Under the pieces are notes generated by a model. It ran no database searches. It saw only the letters and a list, made by a program, of their open reading frames with translations, and was not told where the DNA came from. The position numbers were made by a program, and so were the translations under genes. Shown here piece by piece: positions 1 through 8,426 of a stretch of DNA of 64,000 nucleotides. Source of the DNA: Sphingomonas palmae (GTDB taxonomy: Bacteria > Pseudomonadota > Alphaproteobacteria > Sphingomonadales > Sphingomonadaceae); NCBI RefSeq assembly GCF_900109565.1, contig NZ_FNZZ01000002.1, positions 617,088 through 681,087 on the forward strand, in the 5' to 3' direction. How positions within the stretch are numbered: the stretch's first letter is position 1; each line of letters opens with the position of its first letter.

Positions 1-1
1 C

Positions 2-343
2 CTGCGCGCCGCCGCCGATCAGGCGCGCGCGGCCACGCCGGGCGTCGCGGGCGTGCTGCCGGTCGGACAGGCGTGGAACCGCGCCTTCGCGCGCGGCGTC
101 GCCGACCCGAACCCCTATGACGGCGTCGCCTTCGGACAGGCCGATCTGTGGACCTACGACCAGTATCACGCCAGCGTCGCGGGCTATTATCTCGAAGCGC
201 TGATCGTGTTCGGGCAGCTGACCGGCGTCGACCCGCGCACGCTCGGCCGGGGTGAGCGCTCAGCGGACGAGCTCGGCCTGTCGGAGGATACGGCGGCGGC
301 GTTGCAGGGGATCGCGTCGGACGAGCTACGCGCCGCGCGCTGA
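2..343 (+). CDS. C-terminal part of a putative SGNH/GDSL-type hydrolase (5' end outside window)
   Basis: An open frame enters from the left edge and ends at a TGA, giving 113 visible residues. The visible part has a G-x-A-W-N-R-A stretch, then W-x-Y-D-x-Y-H-A-S followed by G-Y-Y-L-E-A-L and a G-V-D-P-R turn. The D-x-x-H arrangement inside that block matches the last catalytic block of SGNH-type hydrolases found in sphingomonads. The nucleophile region is not in the window, so the family call rests on this tail alone. The downstream gene is convergent, with only four bases between them. Function beyond 'likely esterase/hydrolase' cannot be given. Confidence 0.5.
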   Translation: MRAAADQARAATPGVAGVLPVGQAWNRAFARGVADPNPYDGVAFGQADLWTYDQYHASVAGYYLEALIVFGQLTGVDPRTLGRGERSADELGLSEDTAAALQGIASDELRAAR

Positions 344-347
344 CCGC

Positions 348-1985
348 TCACGCGTCCGGCAGCGCGTACCCCGCCATGCGCTGCCGCAGCAGTTTCTTGT
401 CGATCTTGCCGGTTGCGCCGAGCGGGATCTCGTCCACCACGACGACGTCGTCGGGCATCCACCAGCGCGCGATTCTACCGTCGAGGAAGCCGAGCAGCTC
501 CGCCTTGCCGCAGGTGGCACCGGCGTGGCGCTGGATCAGCAGGATCGGGCGCTCGTCCCATTTCGGATGCGCGACGCCGATCACCGCGGCGAGCGCGACC
601 TCCGGGTGGCCGACCGCGATGTTCTCGATCTCGATCGAGCTGATCCACTCGCCGCCCGATTTGACGATGTCCTTCGCGCGGTCGGTGATCTGCATGTAGC
701 CCGCGGGATCGATCGTCGACACGTCACCGGTGTCGAAGAAGCCCTCCGTGTCGAGCACATCGCCGCCCTCGCCGCCGAAATAGCCGCTCGTGATCGTCGG
801 CCCCTTGATCATCAGCCGCCCGGCCGTCCGGCCATCGTGCGGTAGACGGTTGCCCGCGTCGTCGACCAGCTTGAGCTCCAGCCCGCAGACCAGCCGCCCC
901 TGCATGCCCTTGTGCCGCACCTGCTCGTCATAGGGTTGCGCCAAGACCTCGGGGCTGGGTGTCGACAGCGTCGCGAGCGGCGAGGTCTCAGTCATGCCCC
1001 AACCCTGCACCACCTCGACGCCGTAATCGTCCTGGAACGCGCGGATCAGTGCCTCGGGCGGGGCGGAGCCACCGATCACCACGCGCTTCAACGTCGAGAA
1101 GCGCGCGCCGCTGGAACGCAGATAGTGGAGCAAGCCCTGCCACACGGTCGGCACCGCGGCGGAGAAGGTCACGCCCTCGTCCTCGATCAACCGGTAGATC
1201 GACTCGCCGTCCATCCGCGCGCCCGGCAGCACCAGCTTGGCGCCGACCGCGGGGGCGGAATAGACCACGCCCCAGGCGTTGGCGTGGTACATCGGCACCA
1301 CCAGCAGCACCGTGTCGCGCGTCGTCAGCGCGAGCGCGTCGGCCTGCAACGTCATCATCGTATGCAGGTAGTTGGATCGGTGCGAGTAGAGCACGCCCTT
1401 CGGGTTGCCCGTCGTCCCCGAGGTATAGCACAGCCCGCACGCCAGCCGCTCGTCGAAGCCGCCCCAGGCGAACTCGGCCGGCTCGTCCGCGATCCAGTCG
1501 TCGAACGCGACCGCCGGATAGTCGGTCGTGGGCAGGTCGGCGGCGGCGCACAGGAAGATCACGCGCTCGATCGACGGCGCGGCGGGGAGCAGCGGTCCGA
1601 TCAGCGGCGCACAGGCAGGATCGGCGAGCAGGATGCGATCGCCCGCGTGCGCGGCGATATAGGCGATCTGTTCGGGGAACAGCCGCGGGTTGAGCGTGTG
1701 GAGCACCGCGCCCATGCCGGTCGCGCCGTACCAGGCGGCGAGGTGCCGCGCGCTGTTCCACCCCATCGTCGCGACCCGGTCTCCCTGCCCGATCCCGGCG
1801 CGGGCGAGCGCGTTCGACACGCGCTTCGCCGCCTGGTGCAGCCAGGCATAGTCGAGGCGCGTGACGCTGCCGTCAGCCTCGCGCGACACGATCTCGCGCG
1901 CGCCGTGCCAGGTGTTGGCATGATCGAGGAAGCCGTCGACGGTCAGCGACACGTCCTGCATCAATCCGAACAGCGCCTGCGACAT
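348..1985 (-). CDS. Medium/long-chain fatty acid-CoA ligase (AMP-binding)
   Basis: 545 residues, full length for the acyl-adenylate-forming superfamily. The enzyme activates a fatty acid with ATP and CoA, feeding beta-oxidation or lipid synthesis in the cytoplasm. The P-loop YTSGTTGNPKGV, the GWGMTETSP adenine-binding motif, an FDTGDV hinge block and a C-terminal GATGKIDKK lysine motif are all visible. The N-terminus resembles AlkK-type medium-chain ligases. An ATG lies 21 bases upstream in frame, but the start at 1985 is preferred because family members begin near this point and a GAGCGAG sequence precedes it. Chain-length preference is not readable. Confidence 0.88.
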   Translation of the reverse strand: MSQALFGLMQDVSLTVDGFLDHANTWHGAREIVSREADGSVTRLDYAWLHQAAKRVSNALARAGIGQGDRVATMGWNSARHLAAWYGATGMGAVLHTLNPRLFPEQIAYIAAHAGDRILLADPACAPLIGPLLPAAPSIERVIFLCAAADLPTTDYPAVAFDDWIADEPAEFAWGGFDERLACGLCYTSGTTGNPKGVLYSHRSNYLHTMMTLQADALALTTRDTVLLVVPMYHANAWGVVYSAPAVGAKLVLPGARMDGESIYRLIEDEGVTFSAAVPTVWQGLLHYLRSSGARFSTLKRVVIGGSAPPEALIRAFQDDYGVEVVQGWGMTETSPLATLSTPSPEVLAQPYDEQVRHKGMQGRLVCGLELKLVDDAGNRLPHDGRTAGRLMIKGPTITSGYFGGEGGDVLDTEGFFDTGDVSTIDPAGYMQITDRAKDIVKSGGEWISSIEIENIAVGHPEVALAAVIGVAHPKWDERPILLIQRHAGATCGKAELLGFLDGRIARWWMPDDVVVVDEIPLGATGKIDKKLLRQRMAGYALPDA

Positions 1986-2109
1986 GGCTCGCTCTCCTAT
2001 CCACACCGGCTGTTTCGCCGGTTACGTGCCTTGTGGCCGTTTCCGCCCCAACTTGTCGTGTTTCGTTTGGTGTCGCCAGCCCGCTTACGTAACTTTTGTT
2101 GGCGTGGGG

Positions 2110-2796
2110 TCAGACGACCCACCGCCAGACGCCCGCCGCCCAGCCGGCGAGCGGAATGTGCGCCCAGGTCGCCGCCAGCCACAGCACGACGCCGCCGCCG
2201 AGCGCGTGACCGCCGAGCCTGCCAACCTGCGCATGTCCGGCCGTGATCGCGGCGAAGGGCAGGTAGCTCGTCCGCCGCTCCCACTCGGGCCAGAAATCGG
2301 GCTGGAGCCGCGCCTTCTTGCGGTCCTGAAGATGAGCGCCGACCAGCGCCAGCACGATGATTGCGCCGGCCAGCACGACGTTCGACGGGTCGGGGTAGAC
2401 GAGGATGTGCGCGCCGCCCCACAGCGCGAAACCCCACATCATCGGATGGCGCGTGATCGCGTAGACGCCGCTGGCGAAAGGGACCGGTCTGGTCTTCGCC
2501 GTAGGATCGGGCAGCGCCGGGTTGCGGACCAGCGAGCCGGTGAACAGCACGCTCGCCACCAGCATCACGATCGTGGCGATTGCCCACGAGCCATCACCGA
2601 CCGGCCACAGCGGCGTCGCCGCGGGCGTGGCGCGGTACGCGACGACGAGCCAACCGAGCGTCACCACCGCGACGAGGCTGTAGAGCCCCAGGAACCCGCC
2701 CTCGCCGATCCGGCGCACCAGCGGCGCGCGCAGCGGATGCGACAGGAGGAAGTGCGTACCCACGAACGCGACCGCGGCGAGCCCCACTTCCTCCAT
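2110..2796 (-). CDS. NnrU family integral membrane protein
   Basis: 228 residues with about six hydrophobic segments, matching the NnrU family (PF07298). NnrU was named for genes near nitric-oxide and nitrite reductases, but its biochemical role is not settled. Members share a fold region with isoprenylcysteine methyltransferase-like proteins. The family block Y-A-I-T-R-H-P-M-M-W-G is present around residue 125, and H-L-Q-D-R-K follows a later segment. There is no denitrification gene nearby, so no link to NO metabolism can be inferred. The gene lies downstream of the POT transporter with a 33-base gap and may share its transcript. Confidence 0.8.
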   Translation of the reverse strand: MEEVGLAAVAFVGTHFLLSHPLRAPLVRRIGEGGFLGLYSLVAVVTLGWLVVAYRATPAATPLWPVGDGSWAIATIVMLVASVLFTGSLVRNPALPDPTAKTRPVPFASGVYAITRHPMMWGFALWGGAHILVYPDPSNVVLAGAIIVLALVGAHLQDRKKARLQPDFWPEWERRTSYLPFAAITAGHAQVGRLGGHALGGGVVLWLAATWAHIPLAGWAAGVWRWVV

Positions 2797-2829
2797 CCCG
2801 GCTTCCCCCCGCCCGATTTCCGCTCGTCG

Positions 2830-4641
2830 TTACTGGACCCCGTGCATCCAGCGCTTGATGAACGGCGACAGCGCCAGCAGCACCGCACCGATCACCGCCG
2901 CGGTCAGACCGATGGTCCAGAACACCTGGTTGTAGGTGTCGAGGCTGACCTTCAGGTTGGTCACCTGCCCGCCGACCGTCTCGACCGAGGCGACCTGCGC
3001 CACGATGCCGGCAACATACTGCGCGACCGAGATCGACAGGAACCACACGCCCATCATCAACCCGACGATCCGCGCGATTGACAGCTTGGTGATCATGCTC
3101 AAGCCCACCGGCGAGATGCACAATTCGGCGACCGAGTGGATCAGGTATAGCCCCGCCAGCCACCAGATCGCGACCTTGAAGTCGCTGCCGGCGAACTGCC
3201 CGCCCCAGACGAGGAACAGGAAGCCGAGGCCGACGCCGATCAGCGCGAGGCCGAACTTGACCGGGATCGACGGCTCGATCCCGCGTGCGGCGAGCTTGGT
3301 CCACAGGATCGACATGACGGGTGCCAATGCGACGATGAAGAACGCGTTGAAGAACTGCGTCTGCGGCGCGGTGATCGCGAACCCGCCGGCGATCGTCAGG
3401 TCGGTGTTGCGATCGGCGAACAGCGTCAGGCTCGACCCCGCCTGCTCGAACAGGGTCCAGAACACGACGTTGAACACGATCAGGATCATCGCCGCCAACA
3501 TCATCTGGAACTCGGCCTTGCTACCCTTCGCGTACGACCAGATCAGGATGCCGGGCACGCTGACCAGGAAGGTGCCGAACAGCAGCTTACCCATCAGTGA
3601 CAGGGAGGCGATATAGCCGAGGATGCCCGAGCCGGGTTCGGGCGCGGTCGAGTTCATCAGGTTGACGAACAGGAAATAGAACACCGGCACCGCCAGGATC
3701 GCGCCGGCGAAGATCGCGAGCGTGCGGTCGGGGCCGCTGCGCACCGGCGCCTCGCCGATACCGTTCAGCTTCCCGCCGTTGAACTGGATCAGCGCCCAGG
3801 AGATCAGCATGCCCGCGGCCGCGAGGCCGAAGCCCGCCCACCAGCCGACCTTATCGGCGAGCAGCGGGCAGAGCAGCTGCGAGCCGAGCGATCCGAGATT
3901 GATCCCCATGTAGAAGATCGTGAACCCCGCGTCGCGGCGACGATCGCCGCCGGCGTAGAGCTCGCCCACCATTGTCGAGATGTTGGGCTTGAAGAAGCCG
4001 TTACCGACCGAGATCAGGCTGAGCGCGATGAGCAGCACCGCGGTCAGCAGCGCACTGCGCTCGCCGCCGGTTTCGAACCCGCCCTTGGCGACGGTCTGCG
4101 CGACCGACTTGTCGGGATTGAGCAGCGAGACCGAACCGTCCTCGTTGCCCTTGATCTCCAGCCGTCCCTGCGGGGTGACGAGGTAGCGTACCTCGGCCGC
4201 GGCGCTCGTCGGCGCGTCGCGGAAACCGTCGACCTGCACCTCGTAGCGCTGCCCGTCGATGGTCGCGTACGGCCGCGCCGTCTCGCCGCCGAAGCAGAGC
4301 GTGAAATAGCCGACCGCCATCATGATCGCGCCGAACTTCACCGACCGCTTGGAGCCGAGATACTGGTCGGCCAGATAGCCGCCGACGAGCGGGGTCAGGT
4401 ACACCAGCGCGGTGAATCCGCCGTACAGGCCCGTCGCCTCACGGTCGCCGAACACGAAATGCTTGGTGAGATACAGCGTCAGGAGCGCGCGCATCCCGTA
4501 GTAACCGAACCGCTCCCACATCTCGGTCGTGAACAACCGCGCGAGCTGGCGCGGATGGCCGAACCAGGTTTCCTCCGCCGCCGGATTGGTGTGGGTGATG
4601 TCGGGCTCGGCGCGGTTGTCCGCGGTCGAAGTATCCACCAT
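2830..4641 (-). CDS. POT family proton-coupled peptide transporter with an inserted soluble domain
   Basis: 603 residues, an inner-membrane MFS protein of the proton-dependent oligopeptide transporter family. The E-x-x-E-R-F-x-Y-Y-G motif that couples proton and peptide binding is visible at about residues 40-49, and the N-G-F-F-K-P-N-I-S motif near 214-222. Between them, roughly residues 119-195 are hydrophilic and read as an extra domain not present in a minimal POT. The ATG at 4641 is chosen over the longer frame because AGGGAGCG lies about 12 bases upstream and the added N-terminus is Arg-rich and not family-like. Substrate is probably di- or tripeptides. Confidence 0.87.
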   Translation of the reverse strand: MVDTSTADNRAEPDITHTNPAAEETWFGHPRQLARLFTTEMWERFGYYGMRALLTLYLTKHFVFGDREATGLYGGFTALVYLTPLVGGYLADQYLGSKRSVKFGAIMMAVGYFTLCFGGETARPYATIDGQRYEVQVDGFRDAPTSAAAEVRYLVTPQGRLEIKGNEDGSVSLLNPDKSVAQTVAKGGFETGGERSALLTAVLLIALSLISVGNGFFKPNISTMVGELYAGGDRRRDAGFTIFYMGINLGSLGSQLLCPLLADKVGWWAGFGLAAAGMLISWALIQFNGGKLNGIGEAPVRSGPDRTLAIFAGAILAVPVFYFLFVNLMNSTAPEPGSGILGYIASLSLMGKLLFGTFLVSVPGILIWSYAKGSKAEFQMMLAAMILIVFNVVFWTLFEQAGSSLTLFADRNTDLTIAGGFAITAPQTQFFNAFFIVALAPVMSILWTKLAARGIEPSIPVKFGLALIGVGLGFLFLVWGGQFAGSDFKVAIWWLAGLYLIHSVAELCISPVGLSMITKLSIARIVGLMMGVWFLSISVAQYVAGIVAQVASVETVGGQVTNLKVSLDTYNQVFWTIGLTAAVIGAVLLALSPFIKRWMHGVQ

Positions 4642-4770
4642 TGTTCGAAATACGCTCCCTGAACTTGCGTTCACGCTTACGCTGACGCGGCGCGCGCGAT
4701 GGTTGCACCGGAGACTAGCGGCTGAGATCGCGCTGTAAATACGCGTTAACACTTCCTAGATGCCGCACCC

Positions 4771-5343
4771 ATGTTCAACGACCGCTCCTCGCTCCTCGCG
4801 CATCTCTCCACCCGCCGCTCGGGCAAGCCGCGCGATCTGGTCGCGCCTGGGCCTGATCATGCCGAACTGGTGCAGATGATCGCGCTCGCCGCGCGCACCC
4901 CCGACCACGGAAAGCTGGCGCCGTGGCGCTTCGTGATCGTCGGCAACGACCAGCGCGCGCGCCTCGCCGACTTGCTGGTGGAAGCCTACCGCGCCGAGAA
5001 GCCGGAGGCACGGCAAGCGGAGCTCGACAACATGGTCCAGTTCGCGACGCAGGCACCCGCGCTGGTGGTCGCGCTTTCTTCTCCGAAGACCGACAACAAG
5101 ATACCGTTGTGGGAACAGGAGCTTTCGGCGGGTGCCGCGTGCATGAACCTGCTCCACGCGGTGCACGCGCACGGTTACGCGGCGGGCTGGCTGACCGGCT
5201 GGCCGGCCTTCTCCGATCGCGTCCGCGATGCGTTCGGGAAAGCGCCCGAACGGATCACCGGCTTCGTCTTCATCGGCACGCCGGGCCGCGCATTGGACGA
5301 ACGGCCGCGTCCCGCGATCGAACAGGTGTGGAGCGACTGGTAG
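4771..5343 (+). CDS. Nitroreductase family FMN enzyme (YdjA-like)
   Basis: 190 residues, the size of the short YdjA branch of FMN-dependent nitroreductases, which use NAD(P)H to reduce nitro or quinone-like compounds in the cytoplasm. The N-terminal T-R-R-S-G-K-P-R FMN-phosphate contact, the A-A-R-T-P-D-H-G-K-L-A-P-W-R-F segment and the C-terminal G-F-V-F-I-G-T block are visible. It is divergent from the POT gene with 129 bases between the start codons, and is followed by a GntR regulator 56 bases downstream. Physiological substrate unknown. Confidence 0.85.
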   Translation: MFNDRSSLLAHLSTRRSGKPRDLVAPGPDHAELVQMIALAARTPDHGKLAPWRFVIVGNDQRARLADLLVEAYRAEKPEARQAELDNMVQFATQAPALVVALSSPKTDNKIPLWEQELSAGAACMNLLHAVHAHGYAAGWLTGWPAFSDRVRDAFGKAPERITGFVFIGTPGRALDERPRPAIEQVWSDW

Positions 5344-5399
5344 GGTTGAGACGCGGGGCGAAGGCTCGACTCCGCCCCCATTTGCTGTATTAACGCAGC

Positions 5400-5756
5400 A
5401 TGGCAGCACTGAGCAACGAGGACAGCCCGGTCTACATCCGGCTGCGCGCAACCATCGCCGCGGGGATCCTGCGCGGCGATTTCGTCGCGGGTGATCAGCT
5501 TCCCTCGGTGCGCGCGCTCGCGGCCGAACACGGCGCCAACCCGCTGACGGTCGCGAAGGCGTATCAGAGCTTTCAGGACGACGGCTACGTCGAGGTGCGT
5601 CGCGGCGTCGGCATGTTCGTGCTGGCGGGTGCGGTCGAGCGGCTGCGGCAGGCCGAGCGTGACAATTTCGTCGCCAACCAGTGGCCCCGCATCCGCGGCT
5701 ATATCAACCTGCTCGGGCTCGACGCCGCGGACCTGCTCGAGCGCAGCGACGCCTGA
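5400..5756 (+). CDS. GntR family regulator, YtrA-like
   Basis: 118 residues. The first ~70 residues are a GntR winged helix: Y-I-R-L-R, G-D-Q-L-P-S-V-R-A-L-A, the recognition helix N-P-L-T-V-A-K-A-Y-Q, then D-G-Y-V-E-V-R-R-G-V-G-M-F-V for the wing. The C-terminal part is only ~45 residues and helical, as in the YtrA subfamily, whose members usually repress a neighbouring ABC transporter. No ABC genes are adjacent here, so its target is not evident. It lies directly after the nitroreductase on the same strand. Confidence 0.83.
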   Translation: MAALSNEDSPVYIRLRATIAAGILRGDFVAGDQLPSVRALAAEHGANPLTVAKAYQSFQDDGYVEVRRGVGMFVLAGAVERLRQAERDNFVANQWPRIRGYINLLGLDAADLLERSDA

Positions 5757-5807
5757 CCCCGGCGGGCACGCGCGCAACCGGGTAGCGGCTCAGCCGTTGT
5801 CGCGGGC

Positions 5808-6230
5808 ATGAGCCTGATCGCTTCCGTCCTGCTCGCCAGCGCCGCCGCCGCCGCGCCGTCTGCCACCCCCGATGCGGCTCGCGCGGTCGTACAGCGTTAC
5901 TATGCCGCGATCGACCGTCGCGACTATCGCACCGCCTACCGCTCGTGGTCGCGCGGTGGCCAGGCCAGTGGGCAGAGCTATCAGCAGTTCGTTCGCGGCT
6001 TCGCCAACACGCGCCACACCAGCGTCACGACGGGCGCGCCCGGCCGACCCGAAGGTGCGGCGGGATCGAGCTACATCCGCGTGCCTGTCACCGTTCGCGC
6101 GACCCTGAAGAACGGCACAGCGCAACGCTTCACCGGCAGCTACACGCTGCGTCGCGTCAACGATGTCGACGGCTCCACCGCCGAGCAACGCCAGTGGCAT
6201 ATCGAAGACGCATCGCTGCGCCGGCGATGA
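5808..6230 (+). CDS. Small exported protein of unknown function
   Basis: 140 residues with an N-terminal hydrophobic, Ala-rich segment of about 16 residues ending near A-A-A-A-P, which reads as a Sec signal peptide. The mature part has A-A-R-A-V-V-Q-R-Y-Y-A-A-I-D-R-R-D-Y-R-T-A-Y, a helix-turn pattern seen in NTF2-like/SnoaL-fold secreted proteins, followed by beta-rich sequence. This fold suggestion is weak. Its stop overlaps the start of the next lipoprotein gene as ATGA, so the two are translationally coupled and probably act in the same compartment. Confidence 0.7.
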   Translation: MSLIASVLLASAAAAAPSATPDAARAVVQRYYAAIDRRDYRTAYRSWSRGGQASGQSYQQFVRGFANTRHTSVTTGAPGRPEGAAGSSYIRVPVTVRATLKNGTAQRFTGSYTLRRVNDVDGSTAEQRQWHIEDASLRRR

Positions 6231-6715
6231 AATACGCGTCATCGCTGCTGTTGCTGGGTGCACTCGCCGCATGCAACCGCGCGCCAGAGCCGCAGCCCAC
6301 GCCGACCCGCGTTGCCGCAACGCCGCTGCCCTCACCGACGCCGAGCGCGACCACCGCCGCGCCCGATCTGTCGCGTTACGTCGGCAAATACCCGTTCGAT
6401 CTGGTCGCGGGCACACGCTTCGTCGATGAACCCGCGGTGCGCGCGGCGGTCGCGCGCGTCGTGCCCGACGCGGGTGTGCGCGACACGGTGCTGAGCCGCG
6501 ACGGCACCGCCAACCCGGTCGCGGAGTGGGATGGGCGCATCCTGTCCTGGGCGTGCGAGGCGCATAATTGCGGGCCGCACAATTGGGCGATCGCGATTAC
6601 CCCCGACGGGCGCGACGCGGCCGTGTGCTATTACGACGCCGACGAGCCCGTCTCGCGCTGGTACCCCGCGGGCTTCCGCAATCCAGCGCCCGATGGCTGT
6701 CCATCGGGCGAATAA
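6227..6715 (+). CDS. Lipoprotein with an Ivy-like CxxHxC motif (possible lysozyme inhibitor)
   Basis: 162 residues. The signal peptide ends in the lipobox L-G-A-L-A-A-C, so the mature protein should be lipid-anchored. A Pro/Thr-rich linker follows to about residue 45. The globular part contains C-E-A-H-N-C-G near the middle, followed by a hydrophobic strand and a D-G-R-D-A-A-V strand. Inhibitors of vertebrate lysozyme (Ivy) carry C-K-P-H-D-C at the same kind of position, where the His loop plugs the lysozyme cleft. The Ivy assignment is an inference from this motif and layout. The start is fixed by the ATGA overlap with the upstream gene. Confidence 0.6.
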   Translation: MKYASSLLLLGALAACNRAPEPQPTPTRVAATPLPSPTPSATTAAPDLSRYVGKYPFDLVAGTRFVDEPAVRAAVARVVPDAGVRDTVLSRDGTANPVAEWDGRILSWACEAHNCGPHNWAIAITPDGRDAAVCYYDADEPVSRWYPAGFRNPAPDGCPSGE

Positions 6716-6718
6716 GCG

Positions 6719-8389
6719 TCAGAATGCGTCGGCGTTGAGCGCGTAGAGCGACGCCGCGGGCGCGTTCGCCGCCGCTTCCAGCCCCATCGCCTCCGGCACG
6801 ATCTGGTCGAGGTAGAATGCGACGCTCGCCTGCTTGACCGCGTCGGCACCCGCATCACGCGCCTGCCGCTCGAGCAGCCAGCCGCAGGTCGCGACCGACA
6901 GCATGGTCAGGAACGGGTAACTCGCCGCCTGGCGATCGTCGGCGTCCGCGGTCTGCAGGCGGCGTCCGATGGCTTCGCACGCGTCGACCAGCGCGGTCAG
7001 CCGCGGATGCTCGGCCTCTGCGCGCATGTCGGCGATCAGGCTGGCGAAGGCGGCGCCGTTCGACAGCGACAGCTTGCGCCCGACCAGGTCGGCTGCCTGA
7101 ATACCGTTCGTCCCCTCGTAGATCGGCGTGATGCGCGCATCGCGGAAGAACTGCGCCGCGCCCGTTTCCTCGACAAAGCCCATGCCGCCGTGGACCTGCA
7201 CGCCGATGCTCGCGATCTCGTTGCCCAGATCGGTCGCGTGCGCCTTGGCGAGCGGGGTGGTGATCTCCAGCCGGTCCTTCGCCGCCGCGTCGCCCATGCC
7301 GGCGCGGTCGACCTGCCCACAGGCGTAGTAGACGAGCGCGCGCGCCGCCATCGTCTGCGCCTTCATCCGCATCAGCATGCGGCGCACGTCGGGGTGCTCG
7401 ATGATCGCCGACTGCGCCCCCGCGCGCGCGCCCTGCACGCGCTCCTTGGCGTACTCGACCGCCTTCTGCGTCGCCGCCTCCGCCACCTGCACGCCCTGTA
7501 GCCCGACGTTGAGGCGCGCGTTGTTCATCATCGTGAACATCGCGCGCATGCCGCCGAACTCGGGTCCGATCAGCTCGCCCGTACAATCGTCGTGGTCGCC
7601 GAACGACAGCACGCAGGTGGGCGAGGCGTGCAGCCCCATCTTGTGCTCGATCGAGACGACGCGCACGTCGTTCTGCGTGCCATCGGCGCGCACCTTGGGC
7701 ACCAGGAACAGCGATATGCCGCGCGTGCCCGCCGGCGCATCTGGCGTCCGCGCGAGCACGAGGTGGACGATATTGTCCGCCATGTCGTGGTCGCCGAACG
7801 AAATGTAGATCTTGGTGCCCTTGATGCTGAACGTGCCGTCGCGACGCGGGGTTGCTGTGGCGCGCAGCGCACCCACGTCGCTGCCCGCCTGCGGCTCGGT
7901 CAGGTTCATCGTGCCGGTCCACTCGCCCGTCGCGAGCTTGGGAAGGTACAGCGCCTGCTGCTCCGGCGTGCCGTGATGCTCGATCGCCTCGATCGCGCCG
8001 ACCGTCAGCGTCGGGCACAGCGCGAAGCCCATGTTGGCGCTGCCGAGCGTCTCGAGCACCGCGGCCTGCACGACGAAGGGTAGCCCCTGCCCGCCGAACG
8101 CTTCCGACACGCCGATCGTGCCCCAGCCGCCCTCGACATACGCCTGATAGGCTTCACGGTAGCCATCGGGCATGACGACGCCGTCGGGGCTCCACTTCGC
8201 CCCCACCGTGTCGCCGACGCGATTGAGCGGCGCCCACTCGCCCGCCGCGAATTGCGCCGCGCCTTCCAGCACCGCGTCGATCACGTCCGGGGTCGCGGCG
8301 GCGAAGCGTTCCGTCTTGGCGAGCTCGCCGATGTTGGCGACGGTGTCGAGGACGAAGCGCTGCTCGGCGACGGGGGCGGTGAAGGCCAT
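6719..8389 (-). CDS. Acyl-CoA dehydrogenase (DmdC-like, with C-terminal extension)
   Basis: 556 residues, longer than the ~380 of classical acyl-CoA dehydrogenases and typical of the group with a C-terminal extra domain (PF12806 type) that includes 3-methylmercaptopropionyl-CoA dehydrogenases. It oxidises acyl-CoA to enoyl-CoA with FAD. Visible are M-N-L-T-E-P-Q-A-G-S-D-V-G-A-L at the flavin site, Y-I-S-F-G-D-H, the Q-V-H-G-G-M-G-F-V-E-E-T-G block, and Y-E-G-T-N-G-I-Q-A with the expected catalytic glutamate region. The start at 8389 is preferred over the longer frame because an AGGAGAGA sequence precedes it. Substrate chain is unknown. Confidence 0.88.
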   Translation of the reverse strand: MAFTAPVAEQRFVLDTVANIGELAKTERFAAATPDVIDAVLEGAAQFAAGEWAPLNRVGDTVGAKWSPDGVVMPDGYREAYQAYVEGGWGTIGVSEAFGGQGLPFVVQAAVLETLGSANMGFALCPTLTVGAIEAIEHHGTPEQQALYLPKLATGEWTGTMNLTEPQAGSDVGALRATATPRRDGTFSIKGTKIYISFGDHDMADNIVHLVLARTPDAPAGTRGISLFLVPKVRADGTQNDVRVVSIEHKMGLHASPTCVLSFGDHDDCTGELIGPEFGGMRAMFTMMNNARLNVGLQGVQVAEAATQKAVEYAKERVQGARAGAQSAIIEHPDVRRMLMRMKAQTMAARALVYYACGQVDRAGMGDAAAKDRLEITTPLAKAHATDLGNEIASIGVQVHGGMGFVEETGAAQFFRDARITPIYEGTNGIQAADLVGRKLSLSNGAAFASLIADMRAEAEHPRLTALVDACEAIGRRLQTADADDRQAASYPFLTMLSVATCGWLLERQARDAGADAVKQASVAFYLDQIVPEAMGLEAAANAPAASLYALNADAF

Positions 8390-8426
8390 TTCTCTCTCCT
8401 GATCGCGCCCGCTATAGCGTCGCCGC

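Noticed and set aside
912..2246. 444-codon plus-strand frame over the acyl-CoA ligase
   Set aside because: Composition is typical of an antisense shadow, and the minus-strand gene has full family motifs.
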